Origin: Verrucomicrobium spinosum DSM 4136 = JCM 18804
Lineage (GTDB): Bacteria; Verrucomicrobiota; Verrucomicrobiia; Verrucomicrobiales; Verrucomicrobiaceae
Reading direction: 5' to 3'
DNA length: 64,000 bases
NCBI RefSeq assembly: GCF_000172155.1
Contig: NZ_ABIZ01000001.1
Location: forward strand, 372,001 to 436,000
Part shown: piece by piece, positions 42,089 to 50,595 of the stretch
Numbering within the stretch: position 1 is the stretch's first letter
Layout: each line of letters starts with the position of its first letter
The notes under the pieces: model-generated
Seen by the model: only the letters and a program-made list of their open reading frames with translations
Database searches by the model: none
Told to the model about the DNA's origin: nothing
Made by a program: the position numbers and the translations under genes

Positions 42089-45000
42089 TCAATCCCTCGA
42101 ACCGGGTGTCAATTTCATCTCGACGGTCTGACCGTTGCGCTGCACCACGATGGTGGTCTGCTCGCCGATCTTCAGCTCGCCCATGATGTAGGTGTAGTCA
42201 TAGATGTTCTGAATGTCCTTGTTGCCGAGCTTCACGATGATGTCCCCGGCCTGGACGCCGGCTTTGGCAGCGGGGCCCACGGGGGAGACGCCGCTGAGCT
42301 TCACGCCTTTGATGTCGCCTTGGGCGTAGTCGGGGATGGTGCCGAGATACACGCGCAGGCCGGTTCGGGTGCCCTGGTTCTTGGGTGCCTCCATGGCGAT
42401 GTAGTCCGGCACCTCATGCGTGGTGGAGAGGGAACGGGCGACCAGCCCCATGAACTTGGCGATCTGCGCCGCCTTGTCGTAGTTGATCTTGTCCGCGGTG
42501 TCGGTGGGCATGTGGTAGTCCTCATGCGCGCCGGTGAAGGCGTTCAGCGTGGGGATGCCGCGGGTGTAGAAGGTGGTTGAGTCCGTGGCCAGGTGGGCGT
42601 CCGCCTGGGCGCTGATGGGCAGGCCCAGGGGGGCGTTGCGTTTCTCTATTTCCTTGGTCCACACGCTGCTGCTGCCCACGCCCTGGAGGACGAGCGTCTT
42701 GTTGAAGCGGCCGATCATGTCCATGTTCAGGCACGCGGCGATCATGCCGGTAAGCTTGGCATTGGGGTCACCCTTGATCATCTTGGCCAGGCTTTCCACG
42801 AAGTGGCTGGAGCCCAGCAGGCCCAGTTCCTCACCGGACCAGGCGGCGAAGAGGATGTCGCGTTTCATGTCCAGCTTACCCTGCTTTTTCAGGTCCACCA
42901 GCCACTGGGCGATCTCCATCATGCCGGCGGTGCCGGAGGCGTTGTCGTCTGCGCCGAAGTGGATTTTGCGCAGGTCGTCGCCCTTGGCGCGGGAGTTGGA
43001 ACCCCCGCCGGAGCCGAGGTGGTCGATGTGCGCGCCGATGATGAGCGGGGCGATGTGGAAGTCGGGCTCGCTGCCCTTGCAGAGCATGCCCAGCACGTTG
43101 CGGCCGGTCTTCTTTTCCTGGGCGATGGCGATGTTCACGCCGAGCTTGAAGCCCTCGCAATTGATGCCGCCCATGAGGTCGCCGGTGTCCAGCTTGTCCT
43201 GCAGGGCCTTGAGCGTCTTGCCCGCGCCGGAGAGGAGCTTGTCACCCACGGCGTCTGAGATGCTGATGGCGGCGAGGCCGGAATCGGCCATGGAGGCGTC
43301 AAAGGTGAGCGGAGCGAGCTGCTCCACCACCTTGCTGTTGGGACCGCTCACCACCAGGATGCCACGCGCGCCTTTTTCACGGGCCGTTAGTGCCTTGAAC
43401 CGCAGGCTGGCAAAGCGCATCAGCTCATTGCGACGGTCCTGGGCCATGCCCTCCGGCAGGTAGCGGAAGACGAGCACCCATTTGTCCTTCACATCCAGGT
43501 GAGCGTAGCTGCTGTACGTCTCCAGCTTTTTGCCATCGCTGGTGGTGGCGTTGTCCGGTGTCTCAATGCCGTACCCGGCGAAGACTACGTCAGCGGGATC
43601 GAACGCGCCGGTCTTGGAGAAGGAGAGGGGCCGCCAGTCCTGGTCCGCGGTGAATTCTACCGGGCCGTCCTTGCCGGTGAGGGTGAACTTGTTGCCCGGG
43701 GCCAATGCCACGCCAGCGGTGAACTCAAAGTTGTCGTACCAGCTGTCCTTGTCGCCAAAGGGCATCAGGCCGATCTTCTGGAACACCTCCGCCACATACT
43801 CGGTAGCCAGGCGCTCACCCTCCGTGCCGGTCATGCGGCCGCCCAGCTCGCGGCTGGCAAGGTAGGTCACATGTTGTTTCATATCCTCGGGGTTGATGTC
43901 CCCGGTGGTGGTGGAGAGGTCCGGCTTGTTGGCAGGAGCGGCTCCGGCTTCATCTTTGGCGGCGACCGGGGCTTTGTTTCCTAAATCCAGCGCCTTGCGG
44001 GCAGCTGCGTCATTCCAGTCGGCCAGGAAGATCTGGCTCGCGCCGCCGGAGGTGCGGCCGCTGGTCCAGCTCAGCTTTTTGCCATCGGGGGAGAAGACGG
44101 GCAGCCCGTCGAACCCGTCCGTGGTGGTGATGCGCACCGGTTCGTGCTTGCCCGCAGCGTCCACCGCGTACAGCTCGAAGTTGGCAAAGCCGTTCACATT
44201 GTTCGTGAAGATCAGGTAGTCCCCGCTGGGGTGGAAGTACGGGGCCCAGGACATGGCGCCCAGCTTGGTGATCTGCTTCTGGTCACTGCCGTCGGCGTTC
44301 ATCGTGTAGATCTCCGCGATGTCGCCTTTTTCATTGAACCGCCGCCAGCAGATCTTGCTGCCGTCGTGGCTGAAGAACGGGCCGCCGTCATAGCCCGGTG
44401 TGGTGGTGAGGCGCTTCACGTCGGTGCCGTCCACGTTCATGGTGTAGATCTCCATGAAGTACTGTTTGTCGATCTTCAGACGCTCCGTGTCAGCGGGGCT
44501 GAGGGGCTCGCTGTAGGCGGCGCGGTTCGAGGCAAACACAACGCGCTTGCCGTCCGGGGAGATCGCGCCCTCGGCGTCATAGCCCTCCTCCCTGGTGATC
44601 TGCTTGAGCGACTTGTCTTTCAGTGAGTAGAGGAAGAGGTCATAGCGCTGGTCATAGTCCCAGGAATAGCGGCGCACGCGGCTGCTTTCGCGCTCCTTGT
44701 ACTCCGCGTCTTGCTTGGCCTTGGACTCCGGGTCGAGGTGTGTGGAGGCGAAGAGGATGTGGTCATTGTCCGGGTGGATCCACGCACAGGTCGTCTTGCC
44801 TGAGCCCGGGGAGATGCGCTCCTGGTCACCGGTCTCCAGGTCCATGAGATAGATCTGGTAGAACGGGTTCCCCGGCTCGCGCTCGCTCTGAAAGATCATC
44901 TTTGAGCCGTCCGCGTTGAAATAACCCTCCCCGGAGCGTTTCCCCTCAAAGGTGAGCTGCCGGATGTTCGTGACGTAAGTGGACTCCGGGATGGCGGGGG

Positions 45001-45118
45001 CGGCAGGTGCGGCGGCTGCGGCCGGGGGCTGCTGGGCCTCTGAGAGGGCCGTGACGGCGAGCGTGGCGGCGACTGTGACTGCGGGCAGGAGGAGGACAGC
45101 GGGGGAGATTTTTTTCAT
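42089..45118 (-). CDS. Secreted M28-family peptidase with PD40 propeller and PDZ domain
   Basis: A 1009-aa exported protein. After a signal peptide (residues 1-27) comes a TolB/PD40 beta-propeller (~45-375) with repeats such as NPFYQIYLMDLETGDQERIS and QIFLADWNDAA. Then follow an M28 zinc aminopeptidase region (~420-900) with a PA-like insert, and a C-terminal PDZ domain (~905-1005: GVKLSGVSPVGPAAKAGVQAGDIIVKLG). Zinc ligands fit GAHIDHLG (His, Asp), ADDNASGTAG (Asp), WSGEELGLLG (Glu pair) and the late EDYHMPTDT (His). The start at 45118 provides the signal peptide. It likely trims peptides in the periplasm. Confidence 0.92.
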   Translation of the reverse strand: MKKISPAVLLLPAVTVAATLAVTALSEAQQPPAAAAAPAAPAIPESTYVTNIRQLTFEGKRSGEGYFNADGSKMIFQSEREPGNPFYQIYLMDLETGDQERISPGSGKTTCAWIHPDNDHILFASTHLDPESKAKQDAEYKERESSRVRRYSWDYDQRYDLFLYSLKDKSLKQITREEGYDAEGAISPDGKRVVFASNRAAYSEPLSPADTERLKIDKQYFMEIYTMNVDGTDVKRLTTTPGYDGGPFFSHDGSKICWRRFNEKGDIAEIYTMNADGSDQKQITKLGAMSWAPYFHPSGDYLIFTNNVNGFANFELYAVDAAGKHEPVRITTTDGFDGLPVFSPDGKKLSWTSGRTSGGASQIFLADWNDAAARKALDLGNKAPVAAKDEAGAAPANKPDLSTTTGDINPEDMKQHVTYLASRELGGRMTGTEGERLATEYVAEVFQKIGLMPFGDKDSWYDNFEFTAGVALAPGNKFTLTGKDGPVEFTADQDWRPLSFSKTGAFDPADVVFAGYGIETPDNATTSDGKKLETYSSYAHLDVKDKWVLVFRYLPEGMAQDRRNELMRFASLRFKALTAREKGARGILVVSGPNSKVVEQLAPLTFDASMADSGLAAISISDAVGDKLLSGAGKTLKALQDKLDTGDLMGGINCEGFKLGVNIAIAQEKKTGRNVLGMLCKGSEPDFHIAPLIIGAHIDHLGSGGGSNSRAKGDDLRKIHFGADDNASGTAGMMEIAQWLVDLKKQGKLDMKRDILFAAWSGEELGLLGSSHFVESLAKMIKGDPNAKLTGMIAACLNMDMIGRFNKTLVLQGVGSSSVWTKEIEKRNAPLGLPISAQADAHLATDSTTFYTRGIPTLNAFTGAHEDYHMPTDTADKINYDKAAQIAKFMGLVARSLSTTHEVPDYIAMEAPKNQGTRTGLRVYLGTIPDYAQGDIKGVKLSGVSPVGPAAKAGVQAGDIIVKLGNKDIQNIYDYTYIMGELKIGEQTTIVVQRNGQTVEMKLTPGSRD

Positions 45119-45852
45119 GCTCGGCAGGTGGGGAAAGGGAAGAGGGCGGAGAGAGGGGTAAGGGAAAAGGGAAGAGTGGGGGAATTCTGAAAGTACAAGT
45201 ACGCAGAGACAACGATCAACTCCGCGATGTTTGGCCAGAAAAGACGCAAGATTAGAAGGCACAAGACGGAAGGCACGAGGACAGGGGGCCAGCCGGGGTT
45301 AAGGTAGGGGGCGTCGGAGAATGTAGAAGAGCCGTCCCGGCTCTTGGGTGCGCTGGGTGATGCGGGAACAAGAACCGGCAAGCTCCATGCGGAGGGGAGC
45401 GCAGGCGGCCCGCCTGCTCAGACCGGCGGGCCGCCGGTCTTTGTTGATGGATGGCCAAAGGGAAGGGACTGGCAAATAGAGGAGTGGGTCGCTAAGAGCG
45501 ACGTGCTGCGCGGGAGGGCCGCCCTTGCGGCAGGCGGGCCGCCTGCGCTCCCCAATGACAGAGGCTTGTGGGCTCTCAGGTCTTTCGTCTTCTATCTTGC
45601 TTAAACGGATCAACTTGGTTGGCCAGCTGCTGCTGGTGCTCACCCACACGGCGGATCCAGCCAGGGTCGGCAATGCCCTCTGGCGTGCTCGGTGATCTCG
45701 CGTAGGCGGAGGAGAGAGCCGTAAGCGTCAACAAGGTCCCCATCAACCGCCAGCTCAGGTCTTGTGTCTTGCGTCTTCCAGTCTGGTGTCTCCCGCGCAG
45801 CGGGTTCAAAATCCATTGGCACCCCACTCGCATCCCGCCAGTATGCTGGCCC
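45119..45852. other. 730-bp gap with heptad tracts and GC-rich inverted repeats
   Basis: Holds a polypurine heptad tract (45130-45180), an AAGACGC/AAGGCAC tract (45238-45286), the GTAGAAGAGCCGTCCCGG hairpin (45323-45347), a 24-bp inverted pair (45394-45417 with 45530-45553, core GCAGGCGGCCCGCCTGC) and two further AGAC-type tracts (45574-45602 and 45753-45804). No gene was seen. Confidence 0.75.
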
Positions 45853-46338
45853 ATGCGCTACTGGCTACTGAAATCCGAACCGGACGTTTTCTCTTTCGAC
45901 GACCTCAAAAATCGCCCCCAGCGCACCGAGCCTTGGAACGGGGTGCGTAATTATCAGGTGCGCAACATGATGCGCGATAACATGAAGGTGGGAGATCTCG
46001 GCTTTTTCTACCATTCGAGCTGCCCGGAGCCTGGGGTGGCGGGCGTGATCAAGATCGCCTCCGAGGCGCGGCCAGATCCCACGCAGTTCGAGGTGGGTGG
46101 TGAGTATCACGACCCCAAAAGCAAGCCGGAGAATCCCGCGTGGCTGCTGGTGGACGTGGCCTGGGAGGCGGACCTGAAGGGTTTTGTGAGCCTGGATGCC
46201 CTGCGCGAGGAGCCCCGGTTGGCGGACCTGCTCATCCTGCGCCGGGGCAACCGGCTCTCCGTCACGGAAGTGAGCAAGAAGGATTTCGACCTCATCTGCA
46301 AGATGGGCGGGGGCCTCAAAAAGGCCGCTGCATCATAG
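45853..46338 (+). CDS. EVE-domain protein
   Basis: A 161-aa protein consisting of one EVE domain (PUA-like fold): YWLLKSEPDVFSFDDLKN at the start, WNGVRNYQVRNMM, VGDLGFFYHSSCPEPGVAGVIKI, and PAWLLVDVAWEADL. EVE domains bind modified bases in DNA or RNA and occur both as lone proteins and next to restriction systems. No restriction genes are nearby. Length and order match stand-alone EVE proteins (~150-160 residues). A lipoprotein gene follows after 11 bp. Confidence 0.94.
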   Translation: MRYWLLKSEPDVFSFDDLKNRPQRTEPWNGVRNYQVRNMMRDNMKVGDLGFFYHSSCPEPGVAGVIKIASEARPDPTQFEVGGEYHDPKSKPENPAWLLVDVAWEADLKGFVSLDALREEPRLADLLILRRGNRLSVTEVSKKDFDLICKMGGGLKKAAAS

Positions 46339-46349
46339 GCATCAACGTC

Positions 46350-47015
46350 ATGAAACGCCCCGGGCTGCCGCTGGTCTCCTTGCTGTCGCTGTCGCTCGCC
46401 CTCATGGCCTGTGACAGCCCGGACCACGCGGAGGCCCTGGCTCCGGGCTGGATCCTTTTTGCCGCGCCGCATCTGGAGCGCTGGAGTGAGGCGGACATGG
46501 CCCACAGCGGCGGTTTCACCCGGGATACCGATCGCTTTGTCCTGAAGGCGGGCCATCCTATGACCGGCGTGGTTTACCGCCACTGGCAGGCCGATGGGCT
46601 GCCCGTCATCGACTACGCCATCAGCTATGAGGCCAGGCGGGTGAGCGGCGCTGACTTCTTTGGCACCGTGACGTTCCCCGTGGGCAGCGTGGACCGCTGC
46701 GTGAGCTTCGTCCTCGGCGGTTGGGGCGGCTCACAGGTCGGCATCTCTTCCATCGACGGCTACGATGCCTCCGAGAACCTCACCGGCAGCCGCCAGACGC
46801 TGGAAAACGGGCACTGGTACCACATCCGCATCGAGGTCCGGGAGAAATCCCTCCAGGTCTGGCTGGACGGTCGCCCCATCATCAACACCAACATCGCTGG
46901 CCGCCAGCTCAGCATGCGAGCGGGGGAGATCGATCGTTGCATGCCGTTTGGGTTCGCGTCGTTTCGGACGGAGGCGCAGCTGAGGAACTTGCGGGTGGAG
47001 AAGCTTCCGGAGTGA
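46350..47015 (+). CDS. Lipoprotein with DUF1080/LamG-like domain
   Basis: A 221-aa lipoprotein with a clear lipobox (LALMAC, Cys at residue 21). The mature part is one jelly-roll domain: IDYAISYEARRVSGADFFGTVTFPVG, SFVLGGWGGSQVGISSIDGYDASEN, and GHWYHIRIEVREKSLQVWLDG near the end. This is the DUF1080/3-keto-disaccharide hydrolase or LamG type, similar in plan to the protein at 3672-4367. It lies 11 bp after the EVE gene, so is probably co-transcribed. The stop codon is immediately followed by a heptad tract. Confidence 0.82.
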   Translation: MKRPGLPLVSLLSLSLALMACDSPDHAEALAPGWILFAAPHLERWSEADMAHSGGFTRDTDRFVLKAGHPMTGVVYRHWQADGLPVIDYAISYEARRVSGADFFGTVTFPVGSVDRCVSFVLGGWGGSQVGISSIDGYDASENLTGSRQTLENGHWYHIRIEVREKSLQVWLDGRPIINTNIAGRQLSMRAGEIDRCMPFGFASFRTEAQLRNLRVEKLPE

Positions 47016-47089
47016 AAAGTGGAGAGTAAAAAGTGAAAAGTGGGGGAGACACCAGACTGCCAGACGCCAGACATCAGACTTGATCTGGC
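47013..47089 (+). repeat. Two heptad tracts fused at the lipoprotein stop
   Basis: The stop TGA itself starts the tract (TGAAAAGTGGAGAGTAAAAA), which passes into CACCAGACTGCCAGACGCCA and further AGAC units. The second part is nearly identical to 52298-52338. Confidence 0.9.
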
Positions 47090-48101
47090 GCTTGGGCAGC
47101 TGCCCAAAGGAATTGAACGTCAGGGGTAAGGCGCGGCAAGCGGAGCGCTTGCCCTACAGCCCGGGGTGGTTGGAGGTTGGGTCGGATGCAGCGTCATGGG
47201 ACGCTTGGAGCGCAGCGGTCGTTGCCAATCTGCGCTGCCCTTTCGCTAGCCCATCTGTCTCCTTCCCGCCTGGCGCAGCCAAATCACCGCCCCCGTTCCG
47301 CAGCAGGGTTGGAGTGCCGCTTTTAAGCGGAATCACACCCCGCACGTCTCATGACGTCCGTCCATCCCCCAGACACCCAAGCCGTCGTTGGCCGGTCGGG
47401 CGTTTTCCACCTGGGCAAAATCAAGGAATCCGCGAAACCTGATTCCGCTTTTAAGCCAATGCCATCAGGGAAAAGCTGGTGAGGTCGATGATTCGCCTTT
47501 GGCGAACGAGCTGAGGGCTGAAAGCCCGGCATGATAGCAGCCTTGGGCAACGCCCAAGGTTGGCGTTGGTTATAGAGGTTGAGGGCTGTAGGCCCGACGT
47601 CATTCAGGGATGCTCGTCATAGGCAGACTTGTTGACACCGGGCCTACAGCCCTCATGGGTAGTTTGGCCATCTATCCCTGGGGCGTTGCCCCAGGCTGGT
47701 ATGAACCCGGACCTTCGGCCCTTCTGAAAGGGGCTCACCAGTTACAGTCGTGGCGGTTGCGCCATCGCGGCTCCGGGGCGCGCCAAGGCAAAACAGCAAG
47801 ACGATGCGTTTTCCCTGATGGCATTGGTCCCGCATGCGGGACGGCACTCCAACCCCGGCGCGGACCTTTTGCAGACACAAGTTCCTCACGCCGCCCTGCT
47901 GCCATACTACAACACACAGCCAGTGCCCCCTCCGGCGAGGATTTCCTCCATTGCGTCAGCTCAAGTCCGGTGTCTGGAGTCTTCTAGTCTGGCGTCTGCT
48001 GGCGAAGCCGGCCCAAAGATTACACTTTCCCCCCGCACCTTCCGTGTTAAACTCCGTTCCCCCGGTCCGTCCCGGTCTGGGCCACACACGTACTGAAGCA
48101 A
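47090..48101. other. 1-kb gap: hairpin repeats and a MITE-like element before leuC
   Basis: In order: a GGCAAGCGGAGCGCTTGCC hairpin within a 60-bp repeat (47114-47174, inverse of 52554-52618); part of the double-palindrome family (47193-47239); a GTTGGAGTGCCGC half-unit (47300-47335); the MITE-like element (47458-47825); an inverted GTTGGAGTGCCG half-unit (47827-47871); and an AGAC-type tract (47959-48010). No gene was recognised. Confidence 0.75.
47458..47825. mobile_element. MITE-like element with 17-bp terminal inverted repeats, copy 1
   Basis: The 368-bp element is bounded by AATGCCATCAGGGAAAA and its exact complement. Inside are several hairpins: GGGCTGAAAGCCC, CCTTGGGCAACGCCCAAGG and a GGACCTTCGGCCC/GAAAGGGGCTC segment. 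No coding capacity was seen. A shorter inverted copy lies at 56636-56868; the extra ~110 bp here carry duplicate hairpins. It sits just inside a GTTGGAGTGCCG repeat pair, as if inserted into it. Confidence 0.85.
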
Positions 48102-49517
48102 ATGGGCAAGACACTCTTCCAGAAAGTTTGGGAATCTCACTCGGTCGCCACGCTCTCCAATGGGCAGACGCAGCTCCTTATTGATACCCACCTGATTCAC
48201 GAGGTCACCAGCCCCCAGGCGTTCGGCATGTTGCGGGATCTTGGCCTGAAAGTGGCTTATCCCCAGCGCACGTTCGCGACCGTGGACCACATCGTCCCCA
48301 CCGACCAGCGTGAGGAGCCATTCTCGGACTCCTTGGCGGATGCGATGATCAAGGAACTCAACCGCAACGCCAAGGAATTCGGCGTCACCTATTTCGACCT
48401 GCGCAGCGGCAAGCAGGGCATTGTGCATGTGGTCGGACCGGAGCAGGGCATCACCCAGCCGGGCACCACCATCGCTTGTGGCGATTCCCACACCGCCACG
48501 CACGGAGCCTTCGGCGCCATCGCGTTCGGCATCGGCACCACCCAAGTGCGCGACATTCTGGCCACCCAGACCATGGCCCTCAGCCCCATGAAGGTGCGTC
48601 GCATCAACGTGGACGGCGAGCTTCGCCCCGGCGTGTATGCGAAGGACGTCATCCTTCACATCATCCGCCTCCTCGGCGCAGGTGGTGGCAAGGGCTACGC
48701 GTACGAGTACGGCGGCAGCATCTTCGACGGCTTCACGATGGAAGAGCGCATGACCGTGTGCAACATGTCCATCGAGGGCGGTGCCCGTGCTGGCTACGTC
48801 AACCCGGACGAAAAGACCTTTGAGTACCTGAAAGGCCGCCCGTACTCGCCCAAGGGCGAGGAGTGGGACAAGGCTGTCGCCGCCTGGCGCGCCGTCGCCT
48901 CCGATGCCGATGCCGTCTATGACGACGTGGTGAACATCCGCGCTGAGGACGTGCCGCCCACCGTGACCTGGGGCGTGAGCCCGGACCAGGCCATCGCCGT
49001 GAATGAGCAGGTGCCCACCGTGGAAAGCGGTACCAATGCCGAACAGCGCATCTCCATCCAGGAAGCGCTGGAGTACATGAAGCTGGAAGGTGGTGCCCCC
49101 ATCAAGGGCACCAAGATCGATGTCGCCTTCGTTGGCAGCTGCACCAACGGCCGTCTCTCCGACTTCCGCGAAGTGGCCCGCTTCCTGAAGGGCAAGAAAG
49201 TCGCTGGCCACGTGAAGGCCATCGCCGTTCCCGGCTCCCAGATTGTGGACGTCCTGGCCCGCCAGGAAGGCATCGATCAGGTCTTCACCGACGCTGGGTT
49301 TGAATGGCGCGGCGCTGGCTGCTCCATGTGCCTGGCCATGAACCCCGACAAGCTCGTGGGCGATCAGCTCTGCGCCAGCTCCAGCAACCGCAACTTCAAG
49401 GGCCGCCAGGGCAGCCCCACCGGACGCACCATCCTCATGTCCCCGCTCATGGTGGCCGCCGCTGCCGTCACCGGTGAGGTGGCCGACGCCCGTGAGGTCT
49501 TTGCCCTCTCCGCATAA
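48102..49517 (+). CDS. leuC: 3-isopropylmalate dehydratase large subunit
   Basis: A 471-aa aconitase-family subunit of leucine synthesis; it isomerises 2- to 3-isopropylmalate with LeuD. It starts [25 protein letters not shown] and contains [43 protein letters not shown] with one cluster Cys, and [16 protein letters not shown] with the other two, for the [4Fe-4S] cluster. Length and motifs match LeuC. leuD follows 48 bp downstream with a heptad tract between them. The operon is complete for this step, but leuA and leuB are not in the window. Confidence 0.97.
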   Translation: MGKTLFQKVWESHSVATLSNGQTQLLIDTHLIHEVTSPQAFGMLRDLGLKVAYPQRTFATVDHIVPTDQREEPFSDSLADAMIKELNRNAKEFGVTYFDLRSGKQGIVHVVGPEQGITQPGTTIACGDSHTATHGAFGAIAFGIGTTQVRDILATQTMALSPMKVRRINVDGELRPGVYAKDVILHIIRLLGAGGGKGYAYEYGGSIFDGFTMEERMTVCNMSIEGGARAGYVNPDEKTFEYLKGRPYSPKGEEWDKAVAAWRAVASDADAVYDDVVNIRAEDVPPTVTWGVSPDQAIAVNEQVPTVESGTNAEQRISIQEALEYMKLEGGAPIKGTKIDVAFVGSCTNGRLSDFREVARFLKGKKVAGHVKAIAVPGSQIVDVLARQEGIDQVFTDAGFEWRGAGCSMCLAMNPDKLVGDQLCASSSNRNFKGRQGSPTGRTILMSPLMVAAAAVTGEVADAREVFALSA

Positions 49518-49526
49518 AGTTTGGGC

Positions 49527-49564
49527 CTTCTCCCTCTTCCCTTACCCCTTTTCCCTCTTTCACC
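49527..49564 (+). repeat. TCCCTTA/TCCCTCT heptad tract between leuC and leuD
   Basis: A pyrimidine-rich 7-bp-period tract fills the leuC-leuD gap and ends just before the leuD ATG, where a ribosome-binding site would be. Its complement type occurs at 45130-45180. Confidence 0.8.
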
Positions 49565-49565
49565 C

Positions 49566-50165
49566 ATGGCCCTTACGAAAGTCACGCAGATCGCCGGCAC
49601 CGCCGTTCACGTTCCCGGCACCGACATCGATACCGACCGCATCATCCCCGCGCGCTTCATGAAGTGCGTCACCTTTGACGGTCTGGGCGAGTTCGCCTTC
49701 TACGATGTGCGGAAGAACCCCGATGGCACGGACAAGCCCCACCCGCTCAATGACGAGCGTTTCAAGGGGGCAAACATCCTCCTCTCTGGTGCCAACTTTG
49801 GCTGCGGAAGCTCCCGTGAGCACGCCCCTCAGGCCCTCTACCGCTTCGGCTTTCGCGCCGTCATCGCCGAGAGCTTCGCGGAGATCTTCTTTGGCAACTG
49901 CACCACCCTCGGCATCCCCTGCGCCGTGGCCGCCCACAACGACATCGTCGCCCTGGCGAAAGAGGTGGAGCGCAACCCGAAGCTGGAAGTGACCGTGGAC
50001 CTCCTCGAGGGCAAGGTCTTCTTTGAGGATCAGGAGTTCGCCATCATCGTGCCCCACACCGCTCGTGAGGCGCTCACCACCGGACAGTGGGACCCCATTG
50101 CCGAGCTGCTGGAGAACAAGGACGCCGTGGACGCAAAGATCCGCGAGCTGGCCGTGGTGGCTTAA
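49566..50165 (+). CDS. leuD: 3-isopropylmalate dehydratase small subunit
   Basis: A 199-aa swivel-domain subunit that completes the isopropylmalate isomerase active site of LeuC. It has TDIDTDRIIPARFMKCVTF, the invariant GANFGCGSSREHAPQAL, and GFRAVIAESFAEIFFGNCTTLGIPC. The start at 49566 is chosen because the upstream in-frame codons encode low-complexity residues from the heptad tract. No Shine-Dalgarno is possible in that tract, so initiation must rely on coupling to leuC or another route. Confidence 0.96.
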   Translation: MALTKVTQIAGTAVHVPGTDIDTDRIIPARFMKCVTFDGLGEFAFYDVRKNPDGTDKPHPLNDERFKGANILLSGANFGCGSSREHAPQALYRFGFRAVIAESFAEIFFGNCTTLGIPCAVAAHNDIVALAKEVERNPKLEVTVDLLEGKVFFEDQEFAIIVPHTAREALTTGQWDPIAELLENKDAVDAKIRELAVVA

Positions 50166-50235
50166 GAGGCTTGGAGTTTCAAGGGACTTGTGGCTTCCCA
50201 AGCGGAGCGCCACAAGCTCCCGATAGAGAGCCCTT

Positions 50236-50577
50236 ATGCGACCGGTGGTGTTAGCCTATCCCAGAGCGGCCGGAACGCTTCTGGTTCTCATCGGCATAGG
50301 CTTGCTGTATTTTCGCCTCGTGCTGCCGTTGTTGAATGCTGAGCGGGGTGTGGGGCCCATCGTCACATCGGTGACCTCCACTTTGGTCGGAGTGATAGGG
50401 CTAATTGTTGGGCTGATCTATCTCATTTTGGGAAGCGCAGGCGTCATGATAGCTTGGCCGGAGCCTCACGAACCCCGGGTTCGACGCTGGGCGCTGCCAG
50501 TCATTTTGGGGACCATTGGTTTGGCAATCCACTTTCTTGCGACGGAGTACATCAAGTCACTGGGTTACACCTTCTGA
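50236..50577 (+). CDS. Small membrane protein of unknown function
   Basis: A 113-aa protein with three predicted membrane segments: residues ~12-33 (GTLLVLIGIGLLYFRLVLPLL), ~46-72 (TLVGVIGLIVGLIYLILGSAG) and ~87-105 (ALPVILGTIGLAIHFLATEYI), joined by short polar loops including PEPHEPRVRR. No family was recognised. It lies between leuD (70 bp upstream) and the DHH pyrophosphatase (18 bp downstream), all on the same strand. It could be a passenger in that transcript. Confidence 0.65.
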   Translation: MRPVVLAYPRAAGTLLVLIGIGLLYFRLVLPLLNAERGVGPIVTSVTSTLVGVIGLIVGLIYLILGSAGVMIAWPEPHEPRVRRWALPVILGTIGLAIHFLATEYIKSLGYTF

Positions 50578-50595
50578 CCTTCACGTTTTTATTCC

